Source: Sycobia sp. Sy_11 (Eukaryota; Arthropoda; Insecta; Hymenoptera; Epichrysomallidae). Taken from it: a stretch of 64,000 nucleotides of DNA. Location: positions 62,001 to 126,000 of the forward strand of contig JACCIC010000344.1 of the NCBI GenBank assembly GCA_018907035.1, read 5' to 3'. Both the position numbers and the translations under genes were made by a program. Numbering within the stretch: position 1 is the stretch's first letter; every line of letters starts with the position of its first letter. This document shows positions 9,883-21,490 of the stretch, piece after piece. The notes below the pieces were generated by a model. That model searched no databases, was not told the origin of the DNA, and was given only the letters and a program-made list of their open reading frames with translations.

Positions 9883-11340
9883 GATAAAAAAAGTGTTTTT
9901 AATCATTTTGCGTATGACATACGTGGTTTTATATGTAAAACAGCTTATTAGTCAAATATTTCACTGGAAAATCTTTAGCTCAAAATTGTATATAGATATT
10001 TTTATCAGTAATAGCATACTCGATTGTTGTTTACTTTTCTTTAAAGATTTTGAAAATTTTTTAAAAATTAATAACAAAATTTAGGTTACAAGATTAATAA
10101 ATATGTAATTATTAGTAAGACTTACAAATTATATTGAAGCTCCTTAATGCTTCGACTTACAAGTATCAAATTCACTTCAATAGAAAAAAATTAATTTAAC
10201 AAATATGCAATATCATATGATAACTATATATAATTAAATAAAATATGAATATATATAATTAAATAAAAAACCAATTTATTCATAAAATCCACTTTATTTT
10301 TATAATTTCATACAATAAAATATTATTTAAGTCGACTATACACACATGATTTTTATTATATTGTAAGCTCTCGAAAAATTAAATATCTTTGGAATATTAT
10401 ATTACTATGCATCGTATCCATTTGTATGCATGATTTTCTTGAATTTATATTAATATCTTATGACAAATTTGAAATTACAATGCATGTTAATACTACTTTC
10501 TTCATATTTAAATTGTCCATTTTTTTTTGAAACATACATTTATTTAATACTACATGATTGGTATTCTTTAAGAAAATTTATTATATGCTTTCATCATTTG
10601 AGCATTCCATTGATGTTTATTAGCTTGCATATCATATACTTTAATACTTAATTTACAGTTTCTTTTTCACAATATTATAAATGATTGGCTATATTTGATA
10701 TAATTCTTTTGTTTAATTTTATTTAGGATAAAAATGATCTTAATATTTTAAATATTTTAGTTCTTTTTATTGGCTTTTAAAGACAAGTTCAATCAGTACA
10801 GGCAAGTATGACACATAAAATTTTTCACAAGATTATTTCACCAATTCCTCAAGTAAATCTCTTTTAAACTAAAATTTTTATAATTATGCTGCATGTCATC
10901 ATTTAAAATATTTTTATTCAAATGATTTCTATAGCTAAAGTGTAGTTAACATTAAATTTTCAATAAGCATAAGAAGGCTATGTTTGGATACAATCTAGAC
11001 AATTTTTATAATACAAGAGATCACAAACTGTATTGATGTCTAAATAAAAATAAACAACACTATAATTACTTATATTATATATATACATATGAACATGACA
11101 TCATTTTAAACTCAACTGCAAATAAACTTTATTTAACATTTTTTACTATACTAACAATCACAAGTTCATAAGAAAACAATTTTATTAAACTTTTAATATA
11201 GTGATATTATAATAGATAAAACTTAATCAACTAGCAAGTAAAACTTGAATACTAGTAGAAAGTACTTTTTATATTACTGCTTTAAAATCTATGATTTGTA
11301 AGTCTTGTGCAATGATATTTTTCTCAATAACATTAAAAGA
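9883..11340. other. AT-rich spacer
   Basis: About 1.45 kb of very AT-rich DNA with homopolymer runs. No coding homology, inverted ends or tandem repeat is evident. Confidence 0.7.
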
Positions 11341-11620
11341 AAAGACGGATCCTCAACCACCGTTGGATCGCGACCAGGTGACGAGCGATTCACCTGTTAT
11401 GTGAGAAACTTCACCAGCGAGTGAAGATTCCAGAGCGAAGTCCTCTGCATGAGGTCGTCCGCGTAAAAATAAAATTGTGATGTAGCGGTCTTCGTTTCAA
11501 GATATGGCGTCCTTTCGTCGAAAGGATCCAACAGAACGAAGACCGCGTGGGAGGCCGTCGAAGGAGGAATAGTTTTCCCCTTCCTATTCATATAGTTCGT
11601 GCTTCTTTTATTTATTTCAG

Positions 11621-12955
11621 ATGGACAACTTGATGGACGAATCCTTTGTTGCCCGCTTTAAGGAGCTACTCGGGGAGATGTGAGTGCAATGTTTAGCTTT
11701 GACGGTAGTCCGTCGAGACTACCGATCTGCACGCCCCATCCCTCCGAGTTGGTTCCTTTCGGATCCCTCCTCGGAGGTAACAAGAAATTGAGGAGGAAGA
11801 TCCTGATCTGGAGGAGGAGGAATACGTCCCTCTCAGACGTCCTAAGTCGACGTCGGGACCTTCTCGTCCGAAAGGCAACAGAGGAAGAAGGGAGTCTCCC
11901 ACACCTCCCACCGCTTCAAGGGTCCAGACCACCCTTCCCGAAGCAGAAGCTTCGACGGCGGACTCTGATCCTTTCCCGGGACCTACAAGCACGTCTCCGG
12001 GAGCAGGAATTCCGGGACAAGAAGAGGTGGAGTCAGATGCACAATCCAACTCTCCAGTAGGAGCTGAAGAGGCCTCTACGACCGCTCCTACAACTCCTGG
12101 GGTTCACGACGGAATGCAGGGGACGCCAAGACCACGATCATCAGATTGTAGTCACTCTCTCTTCCCCTCGAAACAGGAGTTTCGGGTACCGGACAGGGCG
12201 AGAAACCTCCCCTCGTCTGACTCCACTCCAACGAATGGAGCAGCGCTCTTGGAAGCCTTTGACGATTTTAAACCAAGTCAGAAGTATGCAAGAAGGCTGT
12301 ATATAGAGTCGTCGATCTCTGGGAAGAGTCGACCTAGTGGTAAAAAGTAGGTTAGTCCCGTCTTAACCCAGGAACTCGATTACTTAGCGGAGTCAACGAG
12401 AGCTCAGGAAGCTTTCCTGAGTTTACACCAACAGCGTCGTGAAAGACAAAGGATATAGGAGCTTACGTCAGCACTTGCACGCCAAAAGGTCGTCGAGACC
12501 GAGGGAGAGCGCGTGCTCCTCCGTACCCGTGAAGAGGTTAAGGCAGGGTGTTCCCTCCTCCCTTCAGGATTCCGCGGAGTTAGCCGCGGATGAGCCACTC
12601 CGATCAAAAGCGGCTTCGCAATCCGGAAGGAGTCGTGGTGGTAGACTACCATAGTGTACCACCCGTAGCCCTGCCGGTCGCGGTAAGGAAAGTCAGTCGT
12701 GTAATTTACGCAAAGAAGATACTCGACCTAGGGTTTCAAAGAACAAGAACAAAACAGAAACCCCAGATGAAGACTTCCGGTCGTACTACGTCCATAACCC
12801 TAGTGGACGGTACAGCCGGCACCACCGGTGTTTCTTTTGCGGATATCAGGGCGTCACAAAAGAGGATAAATGTTCTAATCGTGACGTCCATAAATTCGTA
12901 AGGAAAACATCCTGCTTTCTTAAGGGTCCTTGAGGTCCGTGGAGATCTCTCTCTC
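11621..12955 (+). pseudogene. Gag-like protein with C-terminal Cys/His motif (broken)
   Basis: A start at 11621 gives MDNLMDESFVARFKELLGEM and then a stop. The main frame resumes near 11781 and stays open to about 12350 with an acidic, Ser/Pro/Thr-rich segment. It continues, after single stops, into a coiled-coil-like stretch (YLAESTRAQEAF, RTREEVKA) near 12390-12545. Another frame near 12680-12930 ends with CFFCGYQGVTKEDKCSNRDV followed by HKFV. That Cys/His spacing (C-x2-C-x10-C-x4-H) is not the normal retroviral CCHC knuckle. Coding appears once continuous but now has at least two frameshifts and several stops. I do not recognise a named family. Confidence 0.45.
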
Positions 12956-13180
12956 CATGACACCGAAGAATAAGAAATCTTGTTTATTGTTTATTGTTTA
13001 TTGTTCATCGTTTATATATATATTTTTTTCTTTCGCCGTTGGGATGTCAATGTATATATAATAAATATATTTTTTTATATATATAGTTAAAAAGTTGCTT
13101 CCTTTTTCCTATCCATAGTTATCCCTTGGGTTTCATCGCAGAGTTGCTTTACGGTAGTATACGCAACGTTTGGAGGGGGG

Positions 13181-14239
13181 TGTAGCATGTATTGGTTATT
13201 TTACACTATACATGTTAATTACTACAACAAATAGGAAAAAGGAGGGAAAAAGGGAAAAAGAGAGAAAGAGAATAAATTAAGAATTTAATATAGTTAATAT
13301 ATAGTTATTAGTTAGTCTTAAAAATACTTGTGCTGTATATAGTTTGGAATTTTAGAATTTCTACGTGGTCATTGTAAGAAAATTAATTCGAGGTTTTATT
13401 TAAAAATTTAATTTCGAGAAATTCAAGATATTTACTGTAATATTCAATAGAAGTGATTTTACGTGTAAGTCTCTGCGGAATAATCGAAGAGTTCAGCAAA
13501 CCGGCCGGTGACCTGTACGTCTAATAGTATAGACAAAACCCAAGATTTGAATTATTAAACATCATTGGGTTGAGATTTTTTCAGCGTCGTGTAATAAGGT
13601 TGGTGAATTTTTCTTTGCTTGTTATACCTTCGAGTTTCAGTAAATTACAATTTCTCTCTATTGATTTCTTTATTTTCATAATTAAAAAATCGTAGAAATT
13701 ACAAACTAGTATTATAAAGTGTGAGAGAGAAAGAGAGATACGAGCATAGAATATAAATTATAAGAGTAACAAGCGCGTACACGCCCTTGTTGCTTTGTTT
13801 ATCTGCTATAATTACAAATTTTTCTCCCTTACACCCTGTGTGAACGGATGCGTGCTTTAACATATCGCGGGTGCATGTTAGGTAGGAGTAATATATAATT
13901 TATTTTAGTATTTTAGGGGTAGTATATAATATATAATTTATTTTCTTATTTAATTAAATAGATTTTCTTTTTGTTTTTTATTAGTAATAAAAAATATAAA
14001 AATATTTCCCCTGTCCCTGATGATTAATCCGTCCTTTCCTGGATTATTGATAATCGATTAACATATATATTATTATTTAAATAAATTTCAGGATAAAAAA
14101 AGGTAAGTCTGAGGAAGAAATATCCGTAAAGAACCTACGGTCTAAATAAATTGTTTTAAACAATTTAATCCGTTCGGGGTTCTTTACAACTCTGTCAATG
14201 GGTACTTCTACCTGGTCTTTCATAAATAAGTACCCCGTT

Positions 14240-14242
<3 letters not shown>
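13181..14242 (+). repeat. 3' LTR of the gag-only element
   Basis: The block begins TGTAGCATG directly after a G-rich purine tract and ends CCGTTACA just before a long (AT)n run. Internal blocks match the fragment near 878-1110. The TG...CA ends and the purine tract are the evidence. A matching intact 5' LTR is not present in this window. Confidence 0.5.

Positions 14243-14293
<51 letters not shown>
14243..14293. repeat. (AT)n microsatellite
   Basis: About 50 bp of AT dinucleotide directly abutting the LTR end, the same arrangement as at 9859. Confidence 0.9.
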
Positions 14294-14294
<1 letters not shown>

Positions 14295-17200
14295 ATTGCT
14301 ATTGCTATTATATTATAATATTATTACTAGATTTGTTCAGGCATACACTTTGCGTGCGCCTTAATGTTCAGGTCCCTTGAGAAGAGTAATTTCCTCTGAA
14401 ATTACTTGTAGTTATTACACGATAATAACACGCGCCAGTTCCCGCAGCACCATATGTCATAAGCACCCTCTATTTTTTCCAGCGTTATACATTTTGAAAA
14501 GTGATTTTGATCAGGAAAGAATCGACTTTCTCAAGTGCTGAAAAATTGAAAGTACACCACCAATAGTGAAAAATTTTTTCAGCCTTATTGGTTGAAAAAT
14601 AACAAGTTTGAGAAAAATATCTTGTTACTAAAAAAGTGCCCCTCGCACTTAAACAAGACCAGCCTTGTAAGTAGTTTGATTAGTAGTTTTTTCTCCCATT
14701 TAGCAATTTATCTATACAAAGAAGCCATCATAAAGGTAGCCTCGTCGACGAGTGATGTTAAAGCTGAAGTAAAATTGATAAAGTTATTATTGCACTCATA
14801 ATAGTACAATGATGTATACGTAACCTGTACACCATATGCTGACAAGCAAAGAAAATTGAAAACAGCAGAAAGGTAGGAAATAATGGTAATTTACAAATTC
14901 TGTAAATAAAGCCCATATGAGTAGTGAAAAGATGTGCATTTATGAAAATTAAGTCCCGAAGTATTAAATAATTATTAATAATTTATTAATAAATAAAGGT
15001 GAGGGCGATCATTCTGAGCAAGGACTCTACGTTTTTTTCTTATACATTTGTTGATAACTTACACACTAAGAGAACAGATTAGAAGAATAAAGATATAAGT
15101 CATAAGAAATATATAAGCAGAGTAAACGATATAAATATTAACTAATAAATAAACTTGAATAGATAATATCAACATTAACATAAAATTTTATCAAGAGGAC
15201 ATGAAAAACTTAACAATGTTATCTTTTTCAAATAAAGGAAAACCTTTGACATAGATTAATAAAATATGACAAGTCAATTTTGCAATAGGAAGATTAAAAA
15301 AATTTTATCGATAACTTTTAATAATTATTATAAACAGATAAACTTTTTTTTCATCTTTGTCATTATAACATATAGACTCATTCTCTCTTTTGATATTTAT
15401 AATAATTTCGTACGAACACCTACTGACAATAATCAATACATATTAAGATTTGAAAATCTACAGGAGATACTATTTCTTAAATAATTCAACTACTTAACCT
15501 AAATGCTATATTTGACAGCTAACCTCAAAATTTAACATTATCTATGGAGTACTCATCTGAGGAGACAAGTAGTTGTAACAAGAGGAAGCTAACCACCTGA
15601 ATGATATAAGTTCTAACTGGATGTGCATTACTAATAACAATGCTAATTAAACAGATTTTTCATAAATTAATAAATTACAAATATTAAATAATTTGAGAGC
15701 AACTGAATATTAAGAGAATCCCTAATCCCTAACATTAAATCAATTACAAATTAAATAACTGCAAAGCTAACAAGCACAATGAACTTTGACGAGCAACAAT
15801 AATAATACAATAAATAAATAAATAAATAAATAAATATCAATGAATACATAAGTAACTAACGGGTCAGCACACAATTACAGGATTTTATGATTAGATTTGA
15901 TATCCAAGTTATATTACTATAGACACCACCACATAATAGATTATTATATATTCATATTATTATATATCTTTGTATCACTATATAATTTCAAACACATAAT
16001 TGTTGGATAAGAAGTGGTGGATGTTTGGGCAACGACAATAATCCAGATGGGTAAGGAACTAAAGAAGTTTATATACATATAAGATCTCCAATTAAAACGT
16101 GGAAAGCGTGCATGTGCACAATGCAGAGGCTTCCTAACAAATCGCGCACCCTTTTCCACGTTCGGCGCTTGACCTCCAATTCCCCATGCTCCCTCGCCCT
16201 ACCGTTAGTCCCGACAACACCCGCAATCATCGATCCGAACTTGTTACTGGCGCGCATTAAGGAGCAGCCACGGCGATATGAAACTGACACTCCTCGAATT
16301 GCTGCTACAATCCCCTATGCATGTCTGAGCATGCATCACATCGCGCTTCTCGGACGATCTATAGGGCATAACACTCATTAACATTCATACATAGGTGTCT
16401 CGATTTGCCCGCCCCACTCGTACACATACGCATATACATAAATCCCACATAATTTTAACAGTTAATATTTATTAAATGTATACAAAATAAAAGATAGAGA
16501 GAGAGAGAGAGGTATGAATAGCTGAACATTATGTCCAATTTTTGGGCAGATATTTAGCAAATATTGCGCTTTTGATGACAAATTGTATATAACCAACCTG
16601 TTAGAAAGCAGCCTTTAATAACATACAAGTGAAGTATTGAGTGTGAAAAAATTGAAGATACGTCACACAGAATGAATATATAATATGCCATATAGAATAT
16701 ATGTTGTATCGTATACATACTATCTTATGATATGACACACATCAAATCTTATAATTATTAATAATACAATATTTGGTACATAGTATACATGCCATGTAAT
16801 AAGCTCCTATACATAACATCATATATTATAAAATATAAACTGTATACACACTTTAAATGTAAAACAAGTACAACTGGTCATGTTCAAATAACAAGATTGG
16901 CAAGAACTTGATTAATTATTACAATAAATTATAATTAATAAATATAATTATAAATAAAATACTCTGAATTAAACAACACAATAATATAGCATAAAATCAG
17001 TATAGCTAAATAATATTAACATAATTAAAATAAGCCATCATATTAATTAATATAAATAATATATTACTATAAATAATTTATAAATAATAGGTAATGTTAA
17101 GGACTTTCAATAAATCACTATAACTAATGCTAAAGAAGAATATCTAAAAAAGATAAAATACGTTACATATTATAACATACACGCAATAAATCAACCATCA

Positions 17201-17454
17201 AGACGATATAGAATATCACTGAACTACCAATATTAATATTATTAATAATTGATATAAATGGAAGAGATAACTGAAATAAGGAAAATCATCTACCTTACAC
17301 CATAGCGTTATCAAATATTTCTAGTACAAAGAATATAAGCAATGTCAGACCAAAGGCATAAAGCCATGCGAATGGCATGAATAAACAATTAAAATAATAA
17401 CAACATAAAAAAATAAATATTATTAGATTCATAAAGAAAATCTGACATTTAGAA
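14294..17454. other. Long AT-rich spacer
   Basis: No gene is recognised. The stretch holds a short (AAAT)n run near 15806-15834 and a (GA)n run near 16492-16512. A GC-richer island at 16083-16440 includes a 7-bp inverted repeat (atgcatg/catgcat) near 16316-16335. The 89-codon open stretch within the island has no recognisable homology. Confidence 0.6.
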
Positions 17455-17631
17455 TAATAATATCTTCCATAGGTTTCCCAACTTATAATATTGCTAGATT
17501 TTTGTCTAATATATTGGTTAAGATAGTTGGAAGAACTAGTTCTTACATTAAGGATAGTTGGTGTTTTTACAATGAAATGAAAGATATTGTTATTTCGAAA
17601 AACCACAAGATGATTTCATTGGATGTAGTCT

Positions 17632-18657
17632 TTGTTTACAAATGTACCTTTAGAGTTGTTAAATGATATTATACAGGAAAAGTCGAATGAAATTAATTTG
17701 CATACAAAATTGACAATGAATGAATTTATTAAAGCAATTAATTTGGTTTTTAATAACACAATTGTTCCAGAAGTTTTTGTAGATGAAATGGTGGACGTTT
17801 TCAATTCTGTACATGACAGAATTAAATTTACAAGGGAGGTTGAAGTAAATAGTCAGTTAAGTTTTTTGGACATTAATGTAATTAGATGTAGTAATAATAA
17901 GGTAAAACTTAATTGGTACAGAAAGCCTACTTGGTCAGGTAGGTTTTTAGATTTTAATTCACACCACCAATTCGGAAACAAAATTGGAGCATTGAAAGGT
18001 ATCATTGACAGAGCAATTAAATTGTCACATAAAGATTTTAGACAAAATAATTTACAGATAGTAAGAGAGACTTTTATTAATAATGGCTATCCAATTCAAT
18101 TTATTAATAGATTGATTGCTGAGAGATTGTTTGACATTTATAATACCGAAAATAGACATAGTGCAGGAATTGATTTTAACGGAGGCAAAATTATTGTCTT
18201 ACTATATGTTCGAGGATTATCTGAAAGAATAAAAATAAATTTTCGGAAATATAACATTCAAATTTTCTTTAAAAATCGCAATAATTTAAGTAGATTGTTT
18301 AATAATTGCAAAGATAAGGATGATTTATGCTTAAAGTCAGGAGTTGTTTACAAGATTAATTGTATGGATTGTGATAAATACTATATTGGACAAACAGGTA
18401 GATATTTAAAAAAGAGAATTTATGAGCATAAATATAGTTTACGTAGCTCACATATTACTTCTGGTTTAAAAGAGCATTGTTTAAAGTTTTTACATTCTTT
18501 TGATTTTGTGAATGTGGATATTTTGGAACATGGTATTAATAATAAGTATAAACGGGAGAGTCTTGAAAGTATTCACATTTCCAAGAATCGAAATAATGTG
18601 AATTTAATATTAGAGTCTGGTAGATTGGACAGTGTTTATCATTCCTTATTAAATTGA
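17632..18657 (+). CDS. PLE reverse transcriptase / GIY-YIG endonuclease, RT core deleted
   Basis: The 341-codon open frame begins in RT block FTNVPLELL. At residue ~42 (NNT) it jumps to FVDEMVDVFNSVHDRIKF, so the palm segment that should hold the catalytic YVDD box is missing. The frame is nevertheless kept. Residues ~80-180 match the RT thumb (SFLDINVIRC, WYRKPTWSGRFLDFNSHH). Residues ~245-310 form the GIY-YIG nuclease: VVYKINCMDCDKYYIGQTGR with the following KRIYEHK, the PLE type with a Cys-containing insert. The true start lies upstream in another frame (17455-17625). An active RT is not expected; the endonuclease part looks whole. Confidence 0.8.
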   Translation: MFTNVPLELLNDIIQEKSNEINLHTKLTMNEFIKAINLVFNNTIVPEVFVDEMVDVFNSVHDRIKFTREVEVNSQLSFLDINVIRCSNNKVKLNWYRKPTWSGRFLDFNSHHQFGNKIGALKGIIDRAIKLSHKDFRQNNLQIVRETFINNGYPIQFINRLIAERLFDIYNTENRHSAGIDFNGGKIIVLLYVRGLSERIKINFRKYNIQIFFKNRNNLSRLFNNCKDKDDLCLKSGVVYKINCMDCDKYYIGQTGRYLKKRIYEHKYSLRSSHITSGLKEHCLKFLHSFDFVNVDILEHGINNKYKRESLESIHISKNRNNVNLILESGRLDSVYHSLLN

Positions 18658-18758
18658 TTGGTTTTGGACAATTTGTGTAGAGGGGGAATTTATATTTAAT
18701 TTACGAAATTTGGTGGTGGGGATGGGTATATATAGATTAGAATATAAGGTTTAGATTA

Positions 18759-18798
18759 GTCCCTGATGAGGAGCCGTAGCGAGCTCGAAACGTTGGAC
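18759..18798 (+). ncRNA. Hammerhead-ribozyme-like motif of the PLE
   Basis: In order: GTCC (stem I), CTGATGA core, one extra G, GAGC...GCTC (stem II), GAAA, CG/T (very short stem III), then T and GGAC (stem I partner). This matches the CUGANGA/GAAA core of hammerhead ribozymes, which are known to occur in PLE terminal repeats. Stem III is only about 2 bp with no loop, so cleavage, if any, might need a dimer. The extra base before stem II departs from the textbook core. Activity is untested. Confidence 0.55.
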
Positions 18799-18929
18799 AA
18801 GTCTTCAATTAGGTAAGGGTGTTGGGGACAGTCAGACTGCACTTTACTAACAAAGAATTTTTTCAGCTAATATTTTATTTTCAGATTAGTCTACGGGGGT
18901 GAATGTAAACAAGGACAGTTTGACTGTCA

Positions 18930-19095
18930 TTATAATTTTAATTTAATTTTTAATTTAATTTTTATTTTTAATTTTTATTTTTTATTTTATTTTTATTATT
19001 TTTTATTTTTTATTTCTTATTTTTTATTTTTTATTATTATTTTTATTTTTTATTTTTTATTATTATTTTTATTTTTTATTTTTATTTTATTTTAT
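18930..19095 (+). repeat. T-rich low-complexity tract of the PLE 3' end
   Basis: Irregular attttt/tttta units. The same kind of tract follows the hammerhead-like motif in the copies near 37955-37990 and, reversed, 53240-53335, so it belongs to the element. Confidence 0.7.
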
Positions 19096-19267
19096 TTTTG
19101 GATGGAATTGATTGGACTGTAAGGCCAATAAAAAAATATTTATTAATTTAAATAAATATTAACAATAAATTCAACAAAAAAAATAAAAATTTTTTTTATA
19201 TATTATAATATCACATTATGAATACTATTAATACCACAGAAATTATGCCTTTTTTTATACGATAGAA

Positions 19268-20445
19268 ACATTCACTGATGTGGTTACATAAAATGAAGGA
19301 CTCCACGTCTAGGTTAAAGAGGTGGTATTTCAAACTCACGATGTATACAGCTTCGACGTAAACTATGCACCGGGTAAGACAAATTATGTTGCCGACGCTT
19401 TCTCCCGGAACCCCCGAACCAAAAGAAACCAATGACGAAAGGATTTCGCGTAAATACAACCAAGAAGAGAAGCCGAGAAGATACAGCCTCCACTTCTTCA
19501 TCAGAAATTTTCACGCCCTCAGCCTACAGAACTAATCGCCGCAAGACGCCAAAAATTTCGGACAGTCCCGAAAACTCCGACGAATTCATTGCAAGCGACT
19601 GCCAAGCAGTAGATAAAGATGCGCCACATAACCCAGAGCAAGAGGACGAAAGACGGACACCTTCTCCGCCTCCTGCAGTCCTCGGACTATCGAATGCTTC
19701 CTTTCCTCTCTCCGACTATCAACAAACGGCGTGCCATTACCCTCCTCTGGGAGATTCTCCTATCCGAAGCCTTGACGATTCATCCACGCAAATTCATTCC
19801 CACTTCCAAAGCACCATCACCGATCCAAACAACTCGTACTCGTTCGAAACGTCAATGGAGGTTTTGGATCCTCCCGGGGTAGAGTATGAAATCAATGGAC
19901 CGGTAAACCAGGAAAGAAACCGCGTCGAGCCCAGCATCATAGAGTCACGCGATCTGTTCTTAATGAACAATGACAATGTCGCATACTTTGTCACAAAAGG
20001 AAACGAACTGGTTTGCTCAGGTGCGAATGCGCTCCTCGTAGAGAATCTGTTGGTTCCTATTACAGACGTCATGCTAGGCCGGGTTAAACTGCCGCAAAAT
20101 GAGAAAACTAAAAATAAGGCATTCATGGCCATGATCGTAAAAGAAAACATGCACATACGCACAGACATTGAAATATTAACCGAATGCCTAGAATCGCTAA
20201 GGAATGTTTGCGAGACCCTGAACCTGAGGTCATTTAGGATATCAAAGACCGCGGACATGGACGATATAGCTTGGGAAACGGTAGTGAAACTCTTGAAAAG
20301 ATACTTCGATGATAGTATCACTAAAATAATTATTTGCAAAAATCTAATCGCAATTCCAGACGAACGGTCACGCCCAGCTATAATAGTCGATACCCACGAG
20401 TCCCCTATAACCGTATCCGTCAAAATTATTACTGGCCAAAAATGA
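19268..20445 (+). pseudogene. RNase H tail and RNase H-integrase connector
   Basis: The left end reads KDSTSRLKRWYFKLT and, after a frame change, APGKTNYVADAFSRN (about 19362-19412), the terminal RNase H block. The 337-codon frame 19432-20445 then has ~170 residues of acidic, Ser/Pro-rich linker. Next comes a folded segment with LNLRSFRISKTADMDDIAW and ITKIIICKNLIAIPDE, typical of the region between RNase H and integrase in arthropod gypsy elements. Its last ~16 residues are out of frame with the H2C2 motif that overlaps it (YYWPKMKE near 20430). It is part of pol, not a separate gene. Confidence 0.65.
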
Positions 20446-21369
20446 AAGAATAAATTCAGGAAGTGCAAAACGTGTCAATTGCATAAGTTGGTAAGGCGTA
20501 AGGTCAGACAACCGATGGTACTAACAGATACTCCGGGGTCGAGTTTTGATAAATTATCTATGGACATAGTCGGACCTCTGGAGAAGACGTGGAACGACAA
20601 TATGTATATCCTGACGATGCAGGACCTTTTGACAAAATTCTCCATTCTGGCCCCGTTAAAATCAGTAAATTCCTCGGACATAGCCGAGATGTTTCTAAAA
20701 CGTTGTGTGTACGTCCACGGCTCTCCAAAGGTCGTTCTAACGGATCAGGGATCCAATTTTACAAGCACACTCATGAAAAACGTAGCGAAGCTTTGCAGAA
20801 TCAAAACCTGTACAACCACCGCTTTTCACCCGCAATCGAACGGCTCAATCGAACGTACACCATTCTTTAAAGGAATACTTAAAAATGTACATTAAGAAAA
20901 TTAATGAGTGGGACGATTGGGTGGAATGCGCTGCGTTTTCCTATAACACTAGTATACAAGAGGGTACGCGGCTTACGCCCTATGAGTGCGGTTACGGTAA
21001 GGTAGCTAGAGCACCTTCGACCAACGCGGGTATAGAGGAAGGAAATGACGCCACGAACGTCGAATACGTCGGAAAGTTGCGAGAAAGAATTCGCGATATT
21101 CAAACTCTAGCACAAGAGCATCTGAAAAACGCGAAACAACGGTCGAAGGAGTATTATGACACGCGATTAAATCCGTGCTCATTCAATGTCGGAGATTGCG
21201 TAATGCTAATTTTAGAACCTCGCAAACTAAATTTGCACCCGAGTACACCGGCCCCCATAAAATTTTGGAAATTCTGGAAAACAATAACATTAAAATTTCA
21301 TACAAAAATTCATCCCGAGTAGTCCATAGTAATAAGCTAAGGACAACACGCTTAAACGATGAGGAATGA
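20400..21369 (+). pseudogene. Integrase (broken)
   Basis: The zinc-binding end (CKTCQLHK near 20463) leads into the core. LSMDIVGPLE gives the first catalytic Asp, VVLTDQGSNFTSTL the second, and HPQSNGSIERT the Glu (20479-20895). After a frame change at about 20885 the C-terminal part runs on as WVECAAFSYNTSIQEGTRLT and ends with a basic tail. Two more shifts occur near 21290. The DDE triad is conserved but the gene is split over three frames. Confidence 0.75.
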
Positions 21370-21490
21370 AGCTTGCTAATACGTAAAACTAATAACGATA
21401 TTTTGTATAACTTTTATTTTATCTTTTCTCTAGAACTTGTCATTCTTTGTACCCAAGTATATAAAAACATTTTGTTCACAGAATCACGCA

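Larger units (their letters stand above)
11341..14242 (+). mobile_element. Gag-only LTR retroelement remnant
   Basis: A GC-richer leader (11341-11620) is followed by a gag-like reading region (11621-12960), a purine run at 13170-13180 (ttggagggggg) and a 1062-bp block. That block starts TGTAGCATG and ends CCGTTACA, as expected for a polypurine tract followed by a 3' LTR. No protease, RT, RNase H or integrase lies between gag and the purine tract. The element is therefore a deletion derivative or a non-autonomous family. A diverged LTR of the same family is at about 720-1140. Confidence 0.55.
17455..19140 (+). mobile_element. Penelope-like element (PLE), 5'-truncated
   Basis: RT homology starts near 17455 (ISSIGFPTYNIARFL) and runs, with a 2-bp loss near 17626, into the long open frame 17632-18657. 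That frame carries the distal RT part and a GIY-YIG endonuclease, the defining PLE combination. The 3' region holds a hammerhead-like motif (18759-18798), a T-rich low-complexity tract (about 18930-19095) and a tail gtaaggccaataaaaaa. Related 3' ends recur at 37500-37990 and, reversed, at 53206-53515. Confidence 0.85.

Noticed and set aside
16112..16381. 89-codon frame in a GC-richer island, possible exon
   Set aside because: No homology, no convincing splice partners and no neighbouring exons.
17295..17606. 103-codon minus-strand frame with hydrophobic segments, membrane-protein-like
   Set aside because: Its right part lies on sequence that encodes PLE reverse transcriptase on the plus strand, and the hydrophobicity follows from AT-rich codons.
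19794..20468. 224-codon minus-strand frame
   Set aside because: Antisense shadow of the retroelement pol connector.
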